NCBI RefSeq assembly: GCF_010614805.1
Contig: NZ_JAAFZC010000001.1
Span: 2,520,001 to 2,584,000, forward strand
Length of the DNA: 64,000 nucleotides
Origin: Pseudooceanicola aestuarii
Lineage (GTDB): Bacteria > Pseudomonadota > Alphaproteobacteria > Rhodobacterales > Rhodobacteraceae
Direction of reading: 5' to 3'
Shown here: positions 36,415 to 45,623 of the stretch, piece after piece
Layout: every line of letters starts with the position of its first letter
Position numbering within the stretch: the first letter of the stretch is position 1
The notes under the pieces: model-generated
What the model was told of the DNA's origin: nothing
What the model saw: only the letters and a program-made list of their open reading frames with translations
Databases searched by the model: none
Made by a program: the position numbers and the translations under genes

Positions 36415-38769
36415 ATGCTATTCGGACTTGATGGCGTCGAGATCGGCCTGATTATCGTCTTTCTCTCGCTTTTCGCGGGAATTCTCTCGGGCTTTCCTGT
36501 CGCCTTCGCGATCCCCGGCGCCGGGCTGTTTGCCTTTGCCGTGATCGCCTACCTGGACGCCAACGGCCTGTTGATCCACCAGGCCATCGACCAAAGCAGC
36601 CAGGCCTATCGCGACCTGGTCAACAGCGGCGTCAACCGCGATTCGATATCGCTGTTCCGCTATCCCGACCTGCCGCGCCTGGAGCAGCCGGTGTTCGACC
36701 GGGGCTGGGAAATGGCGATGGACCGCAACCTGTCGTTCATCGTGAACCGCATGAACGAACGTGTCTTTGCCGGCCAGTCGATCGAGACGCTGCTGGCTGT
36801 GCTGATGTTCGTGCTGATGGGCATCACGCTGGAGCGGTCCAAGATCGCCAATGACCTGCTGACCACCATGGCGCGGGTCTTCGGGCCGCTGCCCGGCGGG
36901 CTGGCCGTGTCGGTCGTGGTGGTGGGGGCATTCCTGGCCGCCTCTACCGGGATCGTGGGGGCGACCGTGGTGACCATGGGCCTGCTGTCACTGCCCACGA
37001 TGTTGCGCAACGGCTATTCGCCCGAATTGTCGACCGGCGTCATCGCCGCCTCCGGCACGTTGGGGCAGATCATCCCGCCGTCGATCGTGATCGTTCTGCT
37101 GGGCACGCTGGCGGGGGATCTCTATTCCACCGCGCAGGAGGCCCGCGCCCAGACCGTCGGCTGTTCCGACGCGCTGACCTACCTGGGCCGCCCGGCGGTC
37201 GTGTCGGTTGGCACATTGTTCCAGGCGGCGCTGCTGCCGGGCATCCTGTTGGCGCTGCTCTATGCGCTCTATGCCTTTGGCTATGCGTTGGTGAACCCGT
37301 CCAAGGCCCCCGCCGTGACCGCGCAGGCCGATGCCGCCGGTCCCTCCGGCAAAAGCAACAACTGGATGTGGTTCGTCATCCTGCCGCTGGTGCTGATCGG
37401 CGCCGTGGTCGGGCTGGGCAAGGTCGGGATCGTCGGCTCGCAGGACATCACCGTCAGCCAGTTCTCCGCCATGCCGGAACGCGCCGCCCTGCGCACCAAC
37501 GTGTCCGAGCAATGCCAGGCCGCGATGATCGACCTGCATGGGCAGGCGAAATGGGACGCGGCCGTGCAGCAGACCGCCGACCTGGCCTCCGGGGGCGCCG
37601 CGCAGCAAAGCGTCGCGCTCACCGACGAGGAGATCCAGCAGGCCATCGTGACCAAGGCCGACGCCGCCGCCCCGGTCAGCACCGGGCTGGCGACGATCAT
37701 CGTGCTGCTGGGCCTGGCCCTGATCGTCGCCCGCGGGGTCAAGCCCGAGGCAACGCCGCGGCCGCTGGTCATCGGCGGGGTGGCCCTGGCGGCGGCGGCA
37801 CTGTGCGATGCGCTGTTCGTCACGCCCTTCACCTCGGACGGGGTGCGGGTGCTGATCCTGGCGCTGCCGCTTCTGGTGGCGCTCTGGGCCTGTCGCCACG
37901 CCGCCATCCGCCTGGCGGAGAACGAGCTGATCCGCGTCGTCTTCCCGCCTCTGGTGCTGATCATCGCCGTGCTCGGTTCCATCCTGGGCGGCATCACCAA
38001 CCCGACGCCCGCCGCCGCGCTTGGCGCGGCCGGGGCGATCATGCTGGCCGCCTATCGCCGGCTGCGCGACGAAGGGCGCGACCCCTGGGTCATCACCTAT
38101 GCGACACTGGCCGTGATGGCGATGATCCTGCTGGGGATGAACTTCGACCTGCGCGTCAATCAGGAGGTCGTGACGGCTGAAACCTGGATCGCCTACCTGC
38201 TGACCTACGGCGTCTACACCTTCGCCGCCTTTGGGCTGGGCTACGCGGGCTGGGTGCTGTTGCGCGGCGGGGTGCTGACCCCGGTGGTGCGCGAAACGGC
38301 CAAGGTGACATCGATGGTGTTCACCATCCTTGTCGGCTCGCAATTGCTGAACCTGGTGGTGATCTCCTTTGGTGGGGAACATTACATCCAGCAATTCCTG
38401 CGCAGTTTCGACAGCGAATTCCAGGTCTTCCTGATCGTGATGCTGGTGCTGTTCATCCTGGGCTTCGTGCTCGATTTCCTTGAAATCATCTATATCGTCA
38501 TTCCCATCGTCGGCCCTGTCATCTATGGCGGCACCTTCGATCCGAAATGGGTGACGATCATGATCGCGGTGAACCTTCAGACCTCGTTCCTGACACCCCC
38601 CTTCGGCTTTGCGCTGTTCTATCTGCGCGGGGTGGCGCCGCCCTCGGTCACGACGGGCCATATCTACCGCGGCATCATCCCGTTCGTGGGGATACAGGTC
38701 GCGGGGCTGGCCCTGCTGTGGTTCGTGCCGGGCATCGTGACCATCGTCCCGGACCTGATCGGCAATTAA
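36415..38769 (+). CDS. TRAP transporter large permease (DctM family), extended form
   Basis: A 784-residue inner-membrane sodium-coupled transport subunit, against about 430 residues in typical DctM. DctM motifs are present in separated blocks: GILSGFPVAFAIPGAGLFAF (22-41), GITLERSKIANDLLTTMARVFGPLPGGLAVSVVVVGAFLAASTGIVGATV (136-185), GTLGQIIPPSIVIVLLG (214-230) and, near the C terminus, VLDFLEIIYIVIPIVGPVIYG and NLQTSFLTPPFGFALFYLRGV. The additional material is a polar stretch at 50-115, a hydrophilic segment at about 341-418 and extra membrane segments to about 550. It is co-directional with the receptor and small permease genes and is followed by a terminator. Confidence 0.9.
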   Translation: MLFGLDGVEIGLIIVFLSLFAGILSGFPVAFAIPGAGLFAFAVIAYLDANGLLIHQAIDQSSQAYRDLVNSGVNRDSISLFRYPDLPRLEQPVFDRGWEMAMDRNLSFIVNRMNERVFAGQSIETLLAVLMFVLMGITLERSKIANDLLTTMARVFGPLPGGLAVSVVVVGAFLAASTGIVGATVVTMGLLSLPTMLRNGYSPELSTGVIAASGTLGQIIPPSIVIVLLGTLAGDLYSTAQEARAQTVGCSDALTYLGRPAVVSVGTLFQAALLPGILLALLYALYAFGYALVNPSKAPAVTAQADAAGPSGKSNNWMWFVILPLVLIGAVVGLGKVGIVGSQDITVSQFSAMPERAALRTNVSEQCQAAMIDLHGQAKWDAAVQQTADLASGGAAQQSVALTDEEIQQAIVTKADAAAPVSTGLATIIVLLGLALIVARGVKPEATPRPLVIGGVALAAAALCDALFVTPFTSDGVRVLILALPLLVALWACRHAAIRLAENELIRVVFPPLVLIIAVLGSILGGITNPTPAAALGAAGAIMLAAYRRLRDEGRDPWVITYATLAVMAMILLGMNFDLRVNQEVVTAETWIAYLLTYGVYTFAAFGLGYAGWVLLRGGVLTPVVRETAKVTSMVFTILVGSQLLNLVVISFGGEHYIQQFLRSFDSEFQVFLIVMLVLFILGFVLDFLEIIYIVIPIVGPVIYGGTFDPKWVTIMIAVNLQTSFLTPPFGFALFYLRGVAPPSVTTGHIYRGIIPFVGIQVAGLALLWFVPGIVTIVPDLIGN

Positions 38770-38773
38770 CCTT

Positions 38774-38803
38774 AACCGCCGGCCTTACGGGGCCGGCGGT
38801 TTC
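38774..38803 (+). terminator. Terminator of the TRAP operon
   Basis: AACCGCCGGCC (38774-38784) pairs with GGCCGGCGGTT (38791-38801) around a short TTACGG loop, then TTCC. It starts 5 bases after the large permease stop. Confidence 0.8.
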
Positions 38804-38869
38804 CGTTCCTTCCTCCGCAACGCGACGCTTGCGCGCTCTCCCCGATCCTCCGGGCGCATGGCCCCCCTC

Positions 38870-38891
38870 CCTTCGGGCGTGAAAATACCGC
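38870..38891. repeat. Dispersed intergenic palindrome, variant copy
   Basis: CCTTCGGGCGTGAAAATACCGC shares the CCTTCGGGC...AAATACCG core of the copies at 1255, 1431, 49791, 49836 and 51745, with three extra central bases. It lies between the TRAP terminator and bpt. Confidence 0.6.
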
Positions 38892-39018
38892 CGCGCGGAG
38901 CGCACCGCCCGGCACGGGCGGTCCAGTGTGTTCACCATTTTCCTGAAAACAGAGGACAGGGCACAACACCCGCAGGAGGCGGGCCTTTCAGCCCCCCGAC
39001 CGACGCGTCCCGCGCCAG

Positions 39019-39834
39019 CTACCTGGCGTTGCGCGCGTCCGGCAGAGAGATATTGGCCACCTGTTCGGCAATCGGATCGGTCTTCAGCGGATGGGTGGAA
39101 CTGTCGTAATCCGCCGGATCGCGCATCTTCTGCCACTTGCCGCCGACAAAGAGTTCCAGCCCCGCGAAACGGCTCTTGTAGCCCATCTTGGGCGAGCCGG
39201 GCACCCAATAGCCCAGGTAGACATAGGGCAGGCCGGTTTCCTGGGCGATGCGGATATGGTCCAGGATCAGGAAAGTGCCCAGAGACTGGCGCGGCAGATC
39301 GGGGCGGAAGAACGAATAGACCATCGACAGACCGTCATCCAGAACGTCGGTCAGTGCGACGGCGGTCAGCTCCTCACGCGCGTCCAGATATTCGATGACC
39401 CGCGACCGGATCGGCGTTTCCTCGATCATCGCAGCGAATTCGAACACGTCCATGTCGGCCATGCCGCCATCGGCGTGACGATCGTCCAGGTAGCGGCGGA
39501 ACAGCTCGTACTGGTCCTCTGTCGCCCAGGGGGAGGTGACGCGCCGGTGCAGCGTCGCGTTCCGGTTCAACACCCGGCGTTGCGAGCGGGAGGCGGAGAA
39601 GGCGGCCACGTTGACCCGGGCCGACAGGCAGGCGGCGCAATCCGCGCAGCTGGGCCGGTACAACACGTTCTGCGAGCGCCGAAACCCCTGTTTGGACAGG
39701 CTGTCATTGAGCTGTTCAGCCGTGTCGCCCTGCAATGCGGTGAACAACTTCCGCTCCATCCGCCCCTCAAGATAAGGGCAGGGCTGCGGAGCCGTCACGT
39801 AGAATTGCGGGGCAAGCGGTAGGGTGTGGCGCAT
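39019..39834 (-). CDS. bpt: Aspartate/glutamate leucyltransferase (arginyl-tRNA-protein transferase family)
   Basis: A 271-residue cytosolic aminoacyl-tRNA-protein transferase that adds leucine (or arginine) to N-terminal Asp/Glu, creating N-degrons for ClpS/ClpAP. The N-terminal ATE domain holds the cysteine pattern [13 protein letters not shown] and [16 protein letters not shown]. The C-terminal part has [23 protein letters not shown], the GNAT-like core of the family. ATG 39834 ([22 protein letters not shown]) gives the usual N terminus, and the 59 upstream codons are not protein-like. Its stop is 184 bases before the TRAP terminator region, convergent to it. The RDD gene upstream on the same strand may be co-transcribed. 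Confidence 0.94.
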   Translation of the reverse strand: MRHTLPLAPQFYVTAPQPCPYLEGRMERKLFTALQGDTAEQLNDSLSKQGFRRSQNVLYRPSCADCAACLSARVNVAAFSASRSQRRVLNRNATLHRRVTSPWATEDQYELFRRYLDDRHADGGMADMDVFEFAAMIEETPIRSRVIEYLDAREELTAVALTDVLDDGLSMVYSFFRPDLPRQSLGTFLILDHIRIAQETGLPYVYLGYWVPGSPKMGYKSRFAGLELFVGGKWQKMRDPADYDSSTHPLKTDPIAEQVANISLPDARNAR

Positions 39835-40007
39835 GGGCGGAACACTTCTCTGGACCGCGCGACGATAGCAAGGGATCTGCGGGACGCCAAGCCCGGTTCG
39901 GCACCTCGCCGCCGAACGGCCCCACGCGGGGCAGGGCTGTGGGGCCGGTGGGCGATGGATGCCGGACCCCGTGCCGCCAGATGGCGCGGCCGGTCGGCGC
40001 GCCGGGC

Positions 40008-40472
40008 TCAATCCAGGGTGCGGTTCAGCGCCGAGCTGCCCAGCACGTGGTCGGTGACGCCCTGGCCCCGCGCCGTCACGGCCATCAGAACCACCGAAAT
40101 CATCTGCACCGGGGCAAAGGCCAGCGACAGGCTGTAGCCCAACGTGTGCAGGAAGGCCTGAGTGGCGTCGAACCTGCGACCCTCCGCGTCGCGCAGTTCG
40201 ATCGACATCAGACGCATCCCCCAGGTCGCCGATCCGTTGGCGAGGGTGCTCCAGCGATAGAGAAAGGACACGATCAGCAACAGGAAGCCCAGGAAAAACA
40301 ACCCGATGAAGGCGGTAAAGATCACCACCACCATGGTCAGCAACCAGATCACCGCAGCGTCCACGGCCCAGGCGATCGCCCGTTTGACCGGCACGCTGTC
40401 GTAGAGTTCGGGAAATTGCTCCGGGTCGGGCAACTCGGTGGTGGTGAAGTCGGGCTGGCGCAGGGCGGACAT
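40008..40472 (-). CDS. RDD family membrane protein
   Basis: A 154-residue inner-membrane protein. The RDD pattern is clear: [30 protein letters not shown] (Arg and Asp of the first helix), a second helix [17 protein letters not shown], then [18 protein letters not shown] and a third helix [23 protein letters not shown] proteins have been linked to ion or metabolite transport, but no activity is assigned. It precedes bpt on the same strand with 173 bases between. Confidence 0.88.
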   Translation of the reverse strand: MSALRQPDFTTTELPDPEQFPELYDSVPVKRAIAWAVDAAVIWLLTMVVVIFTAFIGLFFLGFLLLIVSFLYRWSTLANGSATWGMRLMSIELRDAEGRRFDATQAFLHTLGYSLSLAFAPVQMISVVLMAVTARGQGVTDHVLGSSALNRTLD

Positions 40473-40562
40473 GGGGGCCTCGTTGTCAGGTGTCGGGAAA
40501 GGGATGAAAAAATGGGCTGGCGCGGAAATGCGGTGCGGCTTGCCAGGGCATTTGCCGCAGAC

Positions 40563-40587
40563 GGCGCCCCCTTCCGGGGGGGGCGCC
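40563..40587. terminator. GC-rich hairpin between DUF2852 and RDD genes
   Basis: GGCGCCCCC (40563-40571) pairs perfectly with GGGGGCGCC (40579-40587), 13 bases downstream of the DUF2852 stop. There is no T-run, so it is at best a weak or Rho-assisted terminator. Confidence 0.4.
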
Positions 40588-40600
40588 GGGGCGTGCGGGA

Positions 40601-41059
40601 TCAGGCGTCCTGGCGGGCGTCGTCCTCGTCCTGGCGGTTCTCGCTGCGGGCACGGTGGGCACGGTCGTCCATGAACTGGTCGAATTCGGCCTTGTCCTTG
40701 GCCTCACGCAGACGCTCCAGGAAGGATTCAAAGCTGGCCTGTTCGTCTTCGAGGCGGCGCAGCGTCTCCGTCTTGTAGGCATCGAAGGCGCTGTTGCCCG
40801 AGGGTTTCATCGCAGCCATGCCGGTACGGCGCATGTCGTGGCTGCGGGAGTGGCGGCAGGATTTGCTGAACATCTGTTTGCTCCAGATCATGTAGGCAAG
40901 AAGGGCAAGGCCGACAGGCCAGAAGAAGACAAAGCCGAGGACCATCGCGGCGATCCACGCGCCTTTGCCCTTGCGGTCAAGCCAGGCCTCGGACCGGGCC
41001 AGCCAGGACGGGCGCGTCCGGGAACTTTGGCTATAGAGATCTGCGGTTGCGGGGGTCAT
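40601..41059 (-). CDS. DUF2852 domain membrane protein
   Basis: A 152-residue protein. The first part (residues 1-35) is polar. One or two membrane segments lie at about 34-60 (GAWIAAMVLGFVFFWPVGLALLAYMIW), the hallmark of DUF2852, followed by MFSKSCRH. The C-terminal 75 residues are a charged coiled-coil-like helix (NSAFDAYKTETLRRLEDEQASFESFLERLREAKDKAEFDQFM) and an acidic tail. Function is unknown. It is common in alphaproteobacteria. The start is ATG 41059. The preceding 100 bases to the YbaK gene are comparatively AT-rich and likely carry the promoter. Confidence 0.85.
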   Translation of the reverse strand: MTPATADLYSQSSRTRPSWLARSEAWLDRKGKGAWIAAMVLGFVFFWPVGLALLAYMIWSKQMFSKSCRHSRSHDMRRTGMAAMKPSGNSAFDAYKTETLRRLEDEQASFESFLERLREAKDKAEFDQFMDDRAHRARSENRQDEDDARQDA

Positions 41060-41160
41060 CTGTCTCTCCGTTGCTTGGGTATGTGAATGTCTTTCACATT
41101 GAATAGATTGGCATCCGGCCCCGCCCTTGCAAGGGTGTATGTGAAGGTATTTTACATTTT

Positions 41161-41634
41161 TCAGGAAACCGACGTGAAATCAGCTATTTGCGCGCCCGTA
41201 ATTCGCGGAAGCTCCTGCGGATTCATGGCAAAGACATGCCGGGGCGTGCCCGCCGCGGCCCAGATTTCGGCGAAATCCAGCAGCCGGGGATCCAGGAAGG
41301 CCCGGATCGGGTTCAGATGGCCCACCGGGGCCACGCCGCCGATGGCAAAGCCGGTGCGCGCGCGGATCAGCGCCGCGTCGGCCCGGCCCAGAGGCTCCCC
41401 CGCGACGGTCGCGGCGCGCGTGTCATCCACCCGGTTGCCGCCGGCGGTCAGGAACAGCAGGACATCGCCGCTGGTCTCGCCGCGAAAGATGATCGACTTG
41501 GCGATCTGGTCGATGTCGCAGCCGACCGCGTCGGCGGCCTCCTGTGCGGTCCGGGCCTGCCCGGCCTCCACGATGCGGGTCTCTATGCCGGCGTCTTCCA
41601 ACGCGCGGGCGACGCGGGCCTTGCTCTTGCTCAT
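41161..41634 (-). CDS. YbaK/EbsC-type aminoacyl-tRNA deacylase-like protein
   Basis: A 157-residue cytosolic protein of the YbaK/ProX editing-domain family. The family hydrolyses mischarged aminoacyl-tRNAs such as Cys-tRNA-Pro or Ala-tRNA-Pro. Motifs are QIAKSIIFRGETSGDVLLFLTAGGNRVD (conserved Lys in the catalytic pocket), ARTGFAIGGVAPVGH (the GxxP-like loop) and HVFAMNPQELPRIT. Length fits the free-standing editing proteins. ATG 41634 gives MSKSKARVARALEDAGI. It is divergent from glnE (111 bases). Confidence 0.9.
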   Translation of the reverse strand: MSKSKARVARALEDAGIETRIVEAGQARTAQEAADAVGCDIDQIAKSIIFRGETSGDVLLFLTAGGNRVDDTRAATVAGEPLGRADAALIRARTGFAIGGVAPVGHLNPIRAFLDPRLLDFAEIWAAAGTPRHVFAMNPQELPRITGAQIADFTSVS

Positions 41635-41745
41635 GGTATGTCCTTTCCTTGGGCCTTGAATGACAGCCTCGGGCGCGGCTGACCAGAGGGGGCGCGGCGC
41701 GGCGACATCTTGACCCCCGCCGCGCGGCGGCGCACCTTCCGCGCG

Positions 41746-44565
41746 ATGAGCACGATCCTGACCCCCACCCGTATGCCGCGCCCCTTCGATTCCGACCGGG
41801 GAGGAGAGGCGCGCGCCCTGTTCCCCGATCTGCCCGCCCCGCTGGCCGACCTGATGCAGGGCGCCGGCGGGTGCAGCCCCTACCTGCTGGGTCTCATGGC
41901 CAAGGAACGCGATTGGGTGGTGCAGGCGGTCCAGGATCCGCAAGCGGCCTTCGACGCGGAACTGTCCCGGATCGCCGCGCTGGCGGCCGACCAGGCCGCG
42001 TCGGGCCTGCGCCAGGGCAAGCGCCGCATGGCCCTGCTGATCGCGCTGGCAGACCTGTCCGGCCATTGGCGCCTGGAGGAAGTGACCGGTCACCTCAGCC
42101 GGTTCGCCGATGCCGCCTGCCAATTGGCCCTGCGCACCGCCCTGTCGGCGGAGATCCGGCGCGGCAAGATTCCCGGCGCCACCGAAGACGATCTGGAAAC
42201 CGGTGCCGGGCTGGTGTTGATGGCGATGGGCAAGATGGGCGCGGGAGAGCTGAACTTTTCCTCCGATATCGATCTGATCGCGCTGTTCGACGAAACCCGG
42301 TTCGACCCTGACGATTTCCTTGAGGCGCGGCCGGCCTTCATCCGGGCGACGCGCAAGCTGGCCGGGCTGATGAACGACATCACCGGCGACGGCTACGTGT
42401 TTCGCACCGACCTGCGGCTGCGGCCCGACCCTTCGGTCACGCCGGTCTGCGTTGGGATGGAGGCGGCAGAGCGGTATTACGAATCGCTGGGCCGCACCTG
42501 GGAGCGCGCCGCCTATATCAAGGCTCGGCCCTGCGCGGGCGACGTGGCGGGGGGGCGCACCTTCCTGGAGGCGCTGCGCCCGTTCATCTGGCGCCGGCAC
42601 CTGGATTTCGCCGCCATCCAGGACGCGCATGCCGTGCGCCTGGCGATCCGCGACAGCAAGGGGCTGCACGGCGCGATCACCCTGCCGGGCCACGACATGA
42701 AGCTGGGGCGCGGCGGCATTCGCGAGATCGAGTTCTTTACGCAATTCCATCAGCTTATCGCCGGCGGGCGTGATCCCGCGCTGCGCTTGCGCGGTACGGT
42801 GGACAGTCTGGCGATGCTGGCCGAACGCGGCTGGATCCCGGCAGAGACGGCGGAGGAGCTGACCGGCCATTACCGCGCCCATCGCGAGGTCGAACACCGG
42901 GTGCAGATGGTACATGACAGCCAGACCCACGACCTGCCGCAGACCGATGACGGCTTTGCCCGGCTGGCGGCGATGATGGATCGCGACACGGCCGACTTGC
43001 GGCGGGAACTGTCGGACCGGCTGGAAGCCGTGCATGCGGTGACCGAGGAGTTCTTTGCCCCCGGCGGACCCGGCGGCGCCGCTCCGGAAGTCGGGACCAC
43101 GCCGGACGCGCCCGACATCGCCTTTGACGCCGAACTGGTGGCGCGCTGGCGGTCCTACCCGGCGTTGTCCTCTGACCGGGCGCGGCAGATCTTCGACCGG
43201 CTGCGCCCGCATCTGCTGTCGGCGCTGTCGCGCGCGGCACATCCCGACGAAGCGCTGATGGCCTTTGACGGTTTTCTGGCCGGGTTGCCGGCGGGGGTGC
43301 AGTTATTCTCTCTCTTCGAGGCCAACCCCCAGCTGATCGCGCTGCTGGGCGATATCGTCGGTACGGCGCCGGACCTGGCGCGTTATCTCAGTCGCAATGC
43401 CTCGGTGTTCGATGCGGTGATCGCGGGGGATTTCTTTGCCGATTGGCCGGGCGAGGCGGCGCTGGTCGAGGCGCTGTCGGCCACCCTGAGGCGAGAGGCC
43501 GATTACGAGGCGCGCCTGGACACCGCCCGCCGCTGGGTCAAGGACTGGCACTTCCGCATCGGCGTGCATCATCTGCGCGGGCTGATCACCGCGCGCGAGG
43601 CGGGGCGCCAATATGCCGATCTGGCGGATGCGGTTCTGCGGGTGCTCTGGCCCGTTGTGCAGGACAATTTCGCCACCCGCCACGGCCCTGCACCGGGACG
43701 CGGCGCGGTGGTGGTGGGCATGGGGTCGCTGGGGGCGCAACGGCTGAACGCCCGATCGGATCTGGACCTGATCGTGATCTACGACGCCGACGGGGTCGAG
43801 GCCTCGGAAGGGCGCAAGCCTTTGGCCGCACGCACATATTACGCCCGGCTGACGCAGGCGCTGGTGACCGCGCTGTCGGCGCCGATGGCAGAGGGGCGGC
43901 TGTACGAGGTCGACATGCGGCTGCGCCCCTCGGGCAACCAGGGGCCGGTCGCGACCTCCTGGGCGGCGTTCCGCGATTACCAGCGCAATCAGGCCTGGAC
44001 CTGGGAACACCTGGCGCTGACCCGAGCGCGGGTGATCACCGGCCCGCCGGGCCTGTCGGGTGACGTGGCGGCGTTCCGTTGCGAGATCCTGTCGCAGGAC
44101 CGCGCGCCCGCCAGCGTTCTGCGCCAGGTCGCGGAGATGCGCGCCCGCATCGCCCGGGCGCGGGGCGGGACCGGCCGCTGGGACGTGAAGACCGGCCCCG
44201 GCCGCAACCAGGAGATCGAGCTGCTGGCCCAGGCCGGGCTGCTGATTGCCGGGCACCCGGACGGGGGGATCTCGGAGGGGTTGGAGAGGCTGGCGGATGG
44301 CGGCTGGCTGACCGCCGAGGAAGCGACCAGCCTGAAGGAGACCTATCGGCTTCTGTGGCAGGTCGGGCAGGTTGGCAAGTTGCTGACCCCCGGCGCGCTG
44401 GACCCCGACGCCATCGGCGAAGGCGGGCGTGCGCTGCTGTTGCGCGAGACGGGCATGGAGGAGGTGACCGCGCTGGAGGCGCTGTTGCAGGACCGCACCA
44501 CCGAGGCAGAGCAGGCCATGACGGCCGGGTTGGCCCGAGGACAGGAGACAGATGATGAAGGGTGA
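41746..44565 (+). CDS. glnE: Bifunctional glutamine synthetase adenylyltransferase/deadenylylase
   Basis: A 939-residue cytosolic enzyme that adenylylates and deadenylylates GlnA in response to PII status and glutamine. Both nucleotidyltransferase domains are intact: the N-terminal deadenylylase with GKMGAGELNFSSDIDLIALFDE and the C-terminal adenylyltransferase with GMGSLGAQRLNARSDLDLIVIYD, each followed by the LRLRP/MRLRPSGNQG block and helical linkers. The substrate is encoded in the same window (Tyr397 of GlnA). ATG 41746 begins MSTILTPTRMPRPF. The frame is open a further 12 codons. A small conserved gene overlaps its end by 14 bases. Confidence 0.96.
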   Translation: MSTILTPTRMPRPFDSDRGGEARALFPDLPAPLADLMQGAGGCSPYLLGLMAKERDWVVQAVQDPQAAFDAELSRIAALAADQAASGLRQGKRRMALLIALADLSGHWRLEEVTGHLSRFADAACQLALRTALSAEIRRGKIPGATEDDLETGAGLVLMAMGKMGAGELNFSSDIDLIALFDETRFDPDDFLEARPAFIRATRKLAGLMNDITGDGYVFRTDLRLRPDPSVTPVCVGMEAAERYYESLGRTWERAAYIKARPCAGDVAGGRTFLEALRPFIWRRHLDFAAIQDAHAVRLAIRDSKGLHGAITLPGHDMKLGRGGIREIEFFTQFHQLIAGGRDPALRLRGTVDSLAMLAERGWIPAETAEELTGHYRAHREVEHRVQMVHDSQTHDLPQTDDGFARLAAMMDRDTADLRRELSDRLEAVHAVTEEFFAPGGPGGAAPEVGTTPDAPDIAFDAELVARWRSYPALSSDRARQIFDRLRPHLLSALSRAAHPDEALMAFDGFLAGLPAGVQLFSLFEANPQLIALLGDIVGTAPDLARYLSRNASVFDAVIAGDFFADWPGEAALVEALSATLRREADYEARLDTARRWVKDWHFRIGVHHLRGLITAREAGRQYADLADAVLRVLWPVVQDNFATRHGPAPGRGAVVVGMGSLGAQRLNARSDLDLIVIYDADGVEASEGRKPLAARTYYARLTQALVTALSAPMAEGRLYEVDMRLRPSGNQGPVATSWAAFRDYQRNQAWTWEHLALTRARVITGPPGLSGDVAAFRCEILSQDRAPASVLRQVAEMRARIARARGGTGRWDVKTGPGRNQEIELLAQAGLLIAGHPDGGISEGLERLADGGWLTAEEATSLKETYRLLWQVGQVGKLLTPGALDPDAIGEGGRALLLRETGMEEVTALEALLQDRTTEAEQAMTAGLARGQETDDEG

Positions 44566-44824
44566 CGCCATTGACCCCAAGGCCCTGATCCGGGAGGCCT
44601 ATGCGATAGAAGGGATTTCCGACGATGAATGCCGGTCGATCCTGGTGGATTGGGCTCTGAGCCTGCCGGAGGGGATCAGTCAGCGTGCGGCGCTGGAGAC
44701 CCTGGTGGACCGGCACGGCACCACGGCGCCGGACCATCCGATGACCGCGCTGCTGCGTGCCGGGATGGAGGCGCCAACCAACCTTGGCCGTCGCGGGGGG
44801 CGCAATGCCCGCCTGCGTCACTGA
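44552..44824 (+). CDS. Small conserved hypothetical protein after glnE
   Basis: A 90-residue cytosolic protein with no named domain. It reads as helical (DPKALIREAYAIEGISDDECRSILVDWALSLPEG) with an Arg-rich end (NLGRRGGRNARLRH). It starts inside glnE (14-base overlap) after ACAGGAGACAG, with two adjacent ATG codons (44552 and 44555). The overlap and good start signal support a real gene translationally coupled to glnE. I recognise a similar small protein after glnE in other Rhodobacterales, without a known function. Confidence 0.65.
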   Translation: MMKGDAIDPKALIREAYAIEGISDDECRSILVDWALSLPEGISQRAALETLVDRHGTTAPDHPMTALLRAGMEAPTNLGRRGGRNARLRH

Positions 44825-44922
44825 GAGGGGCTCCCCCGCCGCCCGCGCAGCTCCTTCTGTCGCGATACCTGCGTATCCCCATGATGGGGACGTGGCCCGG
44901 TCGGCTTGGCCGGACGATCCGA

Positions 44923-45564
44923 TCAGCGGGGCAGGGCGGCGGCCTGGGCGGCCAGCGTGGTGATCGCGTCCCAGTCGCGGGCGCGGATCAGCCCTTCGGG
45001 CGCAACCCAGGAGCCGCCGACGCACAGCGTGTTGGACAGCCCCAGGTAGGTCGGCGCATTCTGCGGCGTGACGCCGCCGGTGGGGCAGAATTTTACCTGC
45101 GGGATCGGCGCACCGATGGATTTCAGCGCCGGGGCGCCGCCTGCGGCCTCGGCCGGGAAGAACTTCTGCACGCTATAGCCCCGCTCCAGCAGGGCCATGC
45201 ATTCGCTGGCCGTGGCGGCGCCGGGCAGCATCGGCAGATCCGCGGCCTCCGCCGCGTCCAGCAGGCGATCGGTCACACCGGGGGACACGCCGAATTTCGC
45301 CCCCGCCGCCACGGCGTCGCGGACGTTGTCGGGGGTCAGCAGGGTGCCCGCGCCGACCACGCCGCCTTCTACCTGTGCCATGGCCCGGATCGCATCCAGC
45401 GCGGCGGGGGTGCGCAGGGTGATTTCCAGAACAGGCAGCCCGCCCTTGACCAGGGCGGCGGCAAGATCGGCGGCGGTGGCGGCGTCATGGACCGTCAGCA
45501 CCGGGATCACCGGGGCAAGGGCGCAGAGCCGGGCAGCTTCGACGCTGGCGTGTTCCGGGGTCAT
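44923..45564 (-). CDS. eda: KDPG/KHG aldolase
   Basis: A 213-residue cytosolic class I aldolase that splits 2-keto-3-deoxy-6-phosphogluconate into pyruvate and glyceraldehyde 3-phosphate, completing the Entner-Doudoroff route. Catalytic Glu47 is in GGLPVLEITLRT. The Schiff-base Lys134 is in SVQKFFPAEAAGG. The phosphate site is KFCPTGGVTPQN. ATG 45564 is chosen because AAAGGATC precedes it. A TTG six codons earlier is not needed. It lies 59 bases after edd and is presumably the second gene of the operon. Confidence 0.96.
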   Translation of the reverse strand: MTPEHASVEAARLCALAPVIPVLTVHDAATAADLAAALVKGGLPVLEITLRTPAALDAIRAMAQVEGGVVGAGTLLTPDNVRDAVAAGAKFGVSPGVTDRLLDAAEAADLPMLPGAATASECMALLERGYSVQKFFPAEAAGGAPALKSIGAPIPQVKFCPTGGVTPQNAPTYLGLSNTLCVGGSWVAPEGLIRARDWDAITTLAAQAAALPR

Positions 45565-45623
45565 GGGCGAGATCCTTTGCAACTGTATTCCGCCATCGGC
45601 GGGCAGGTTCGAGAGAGGAGGGG

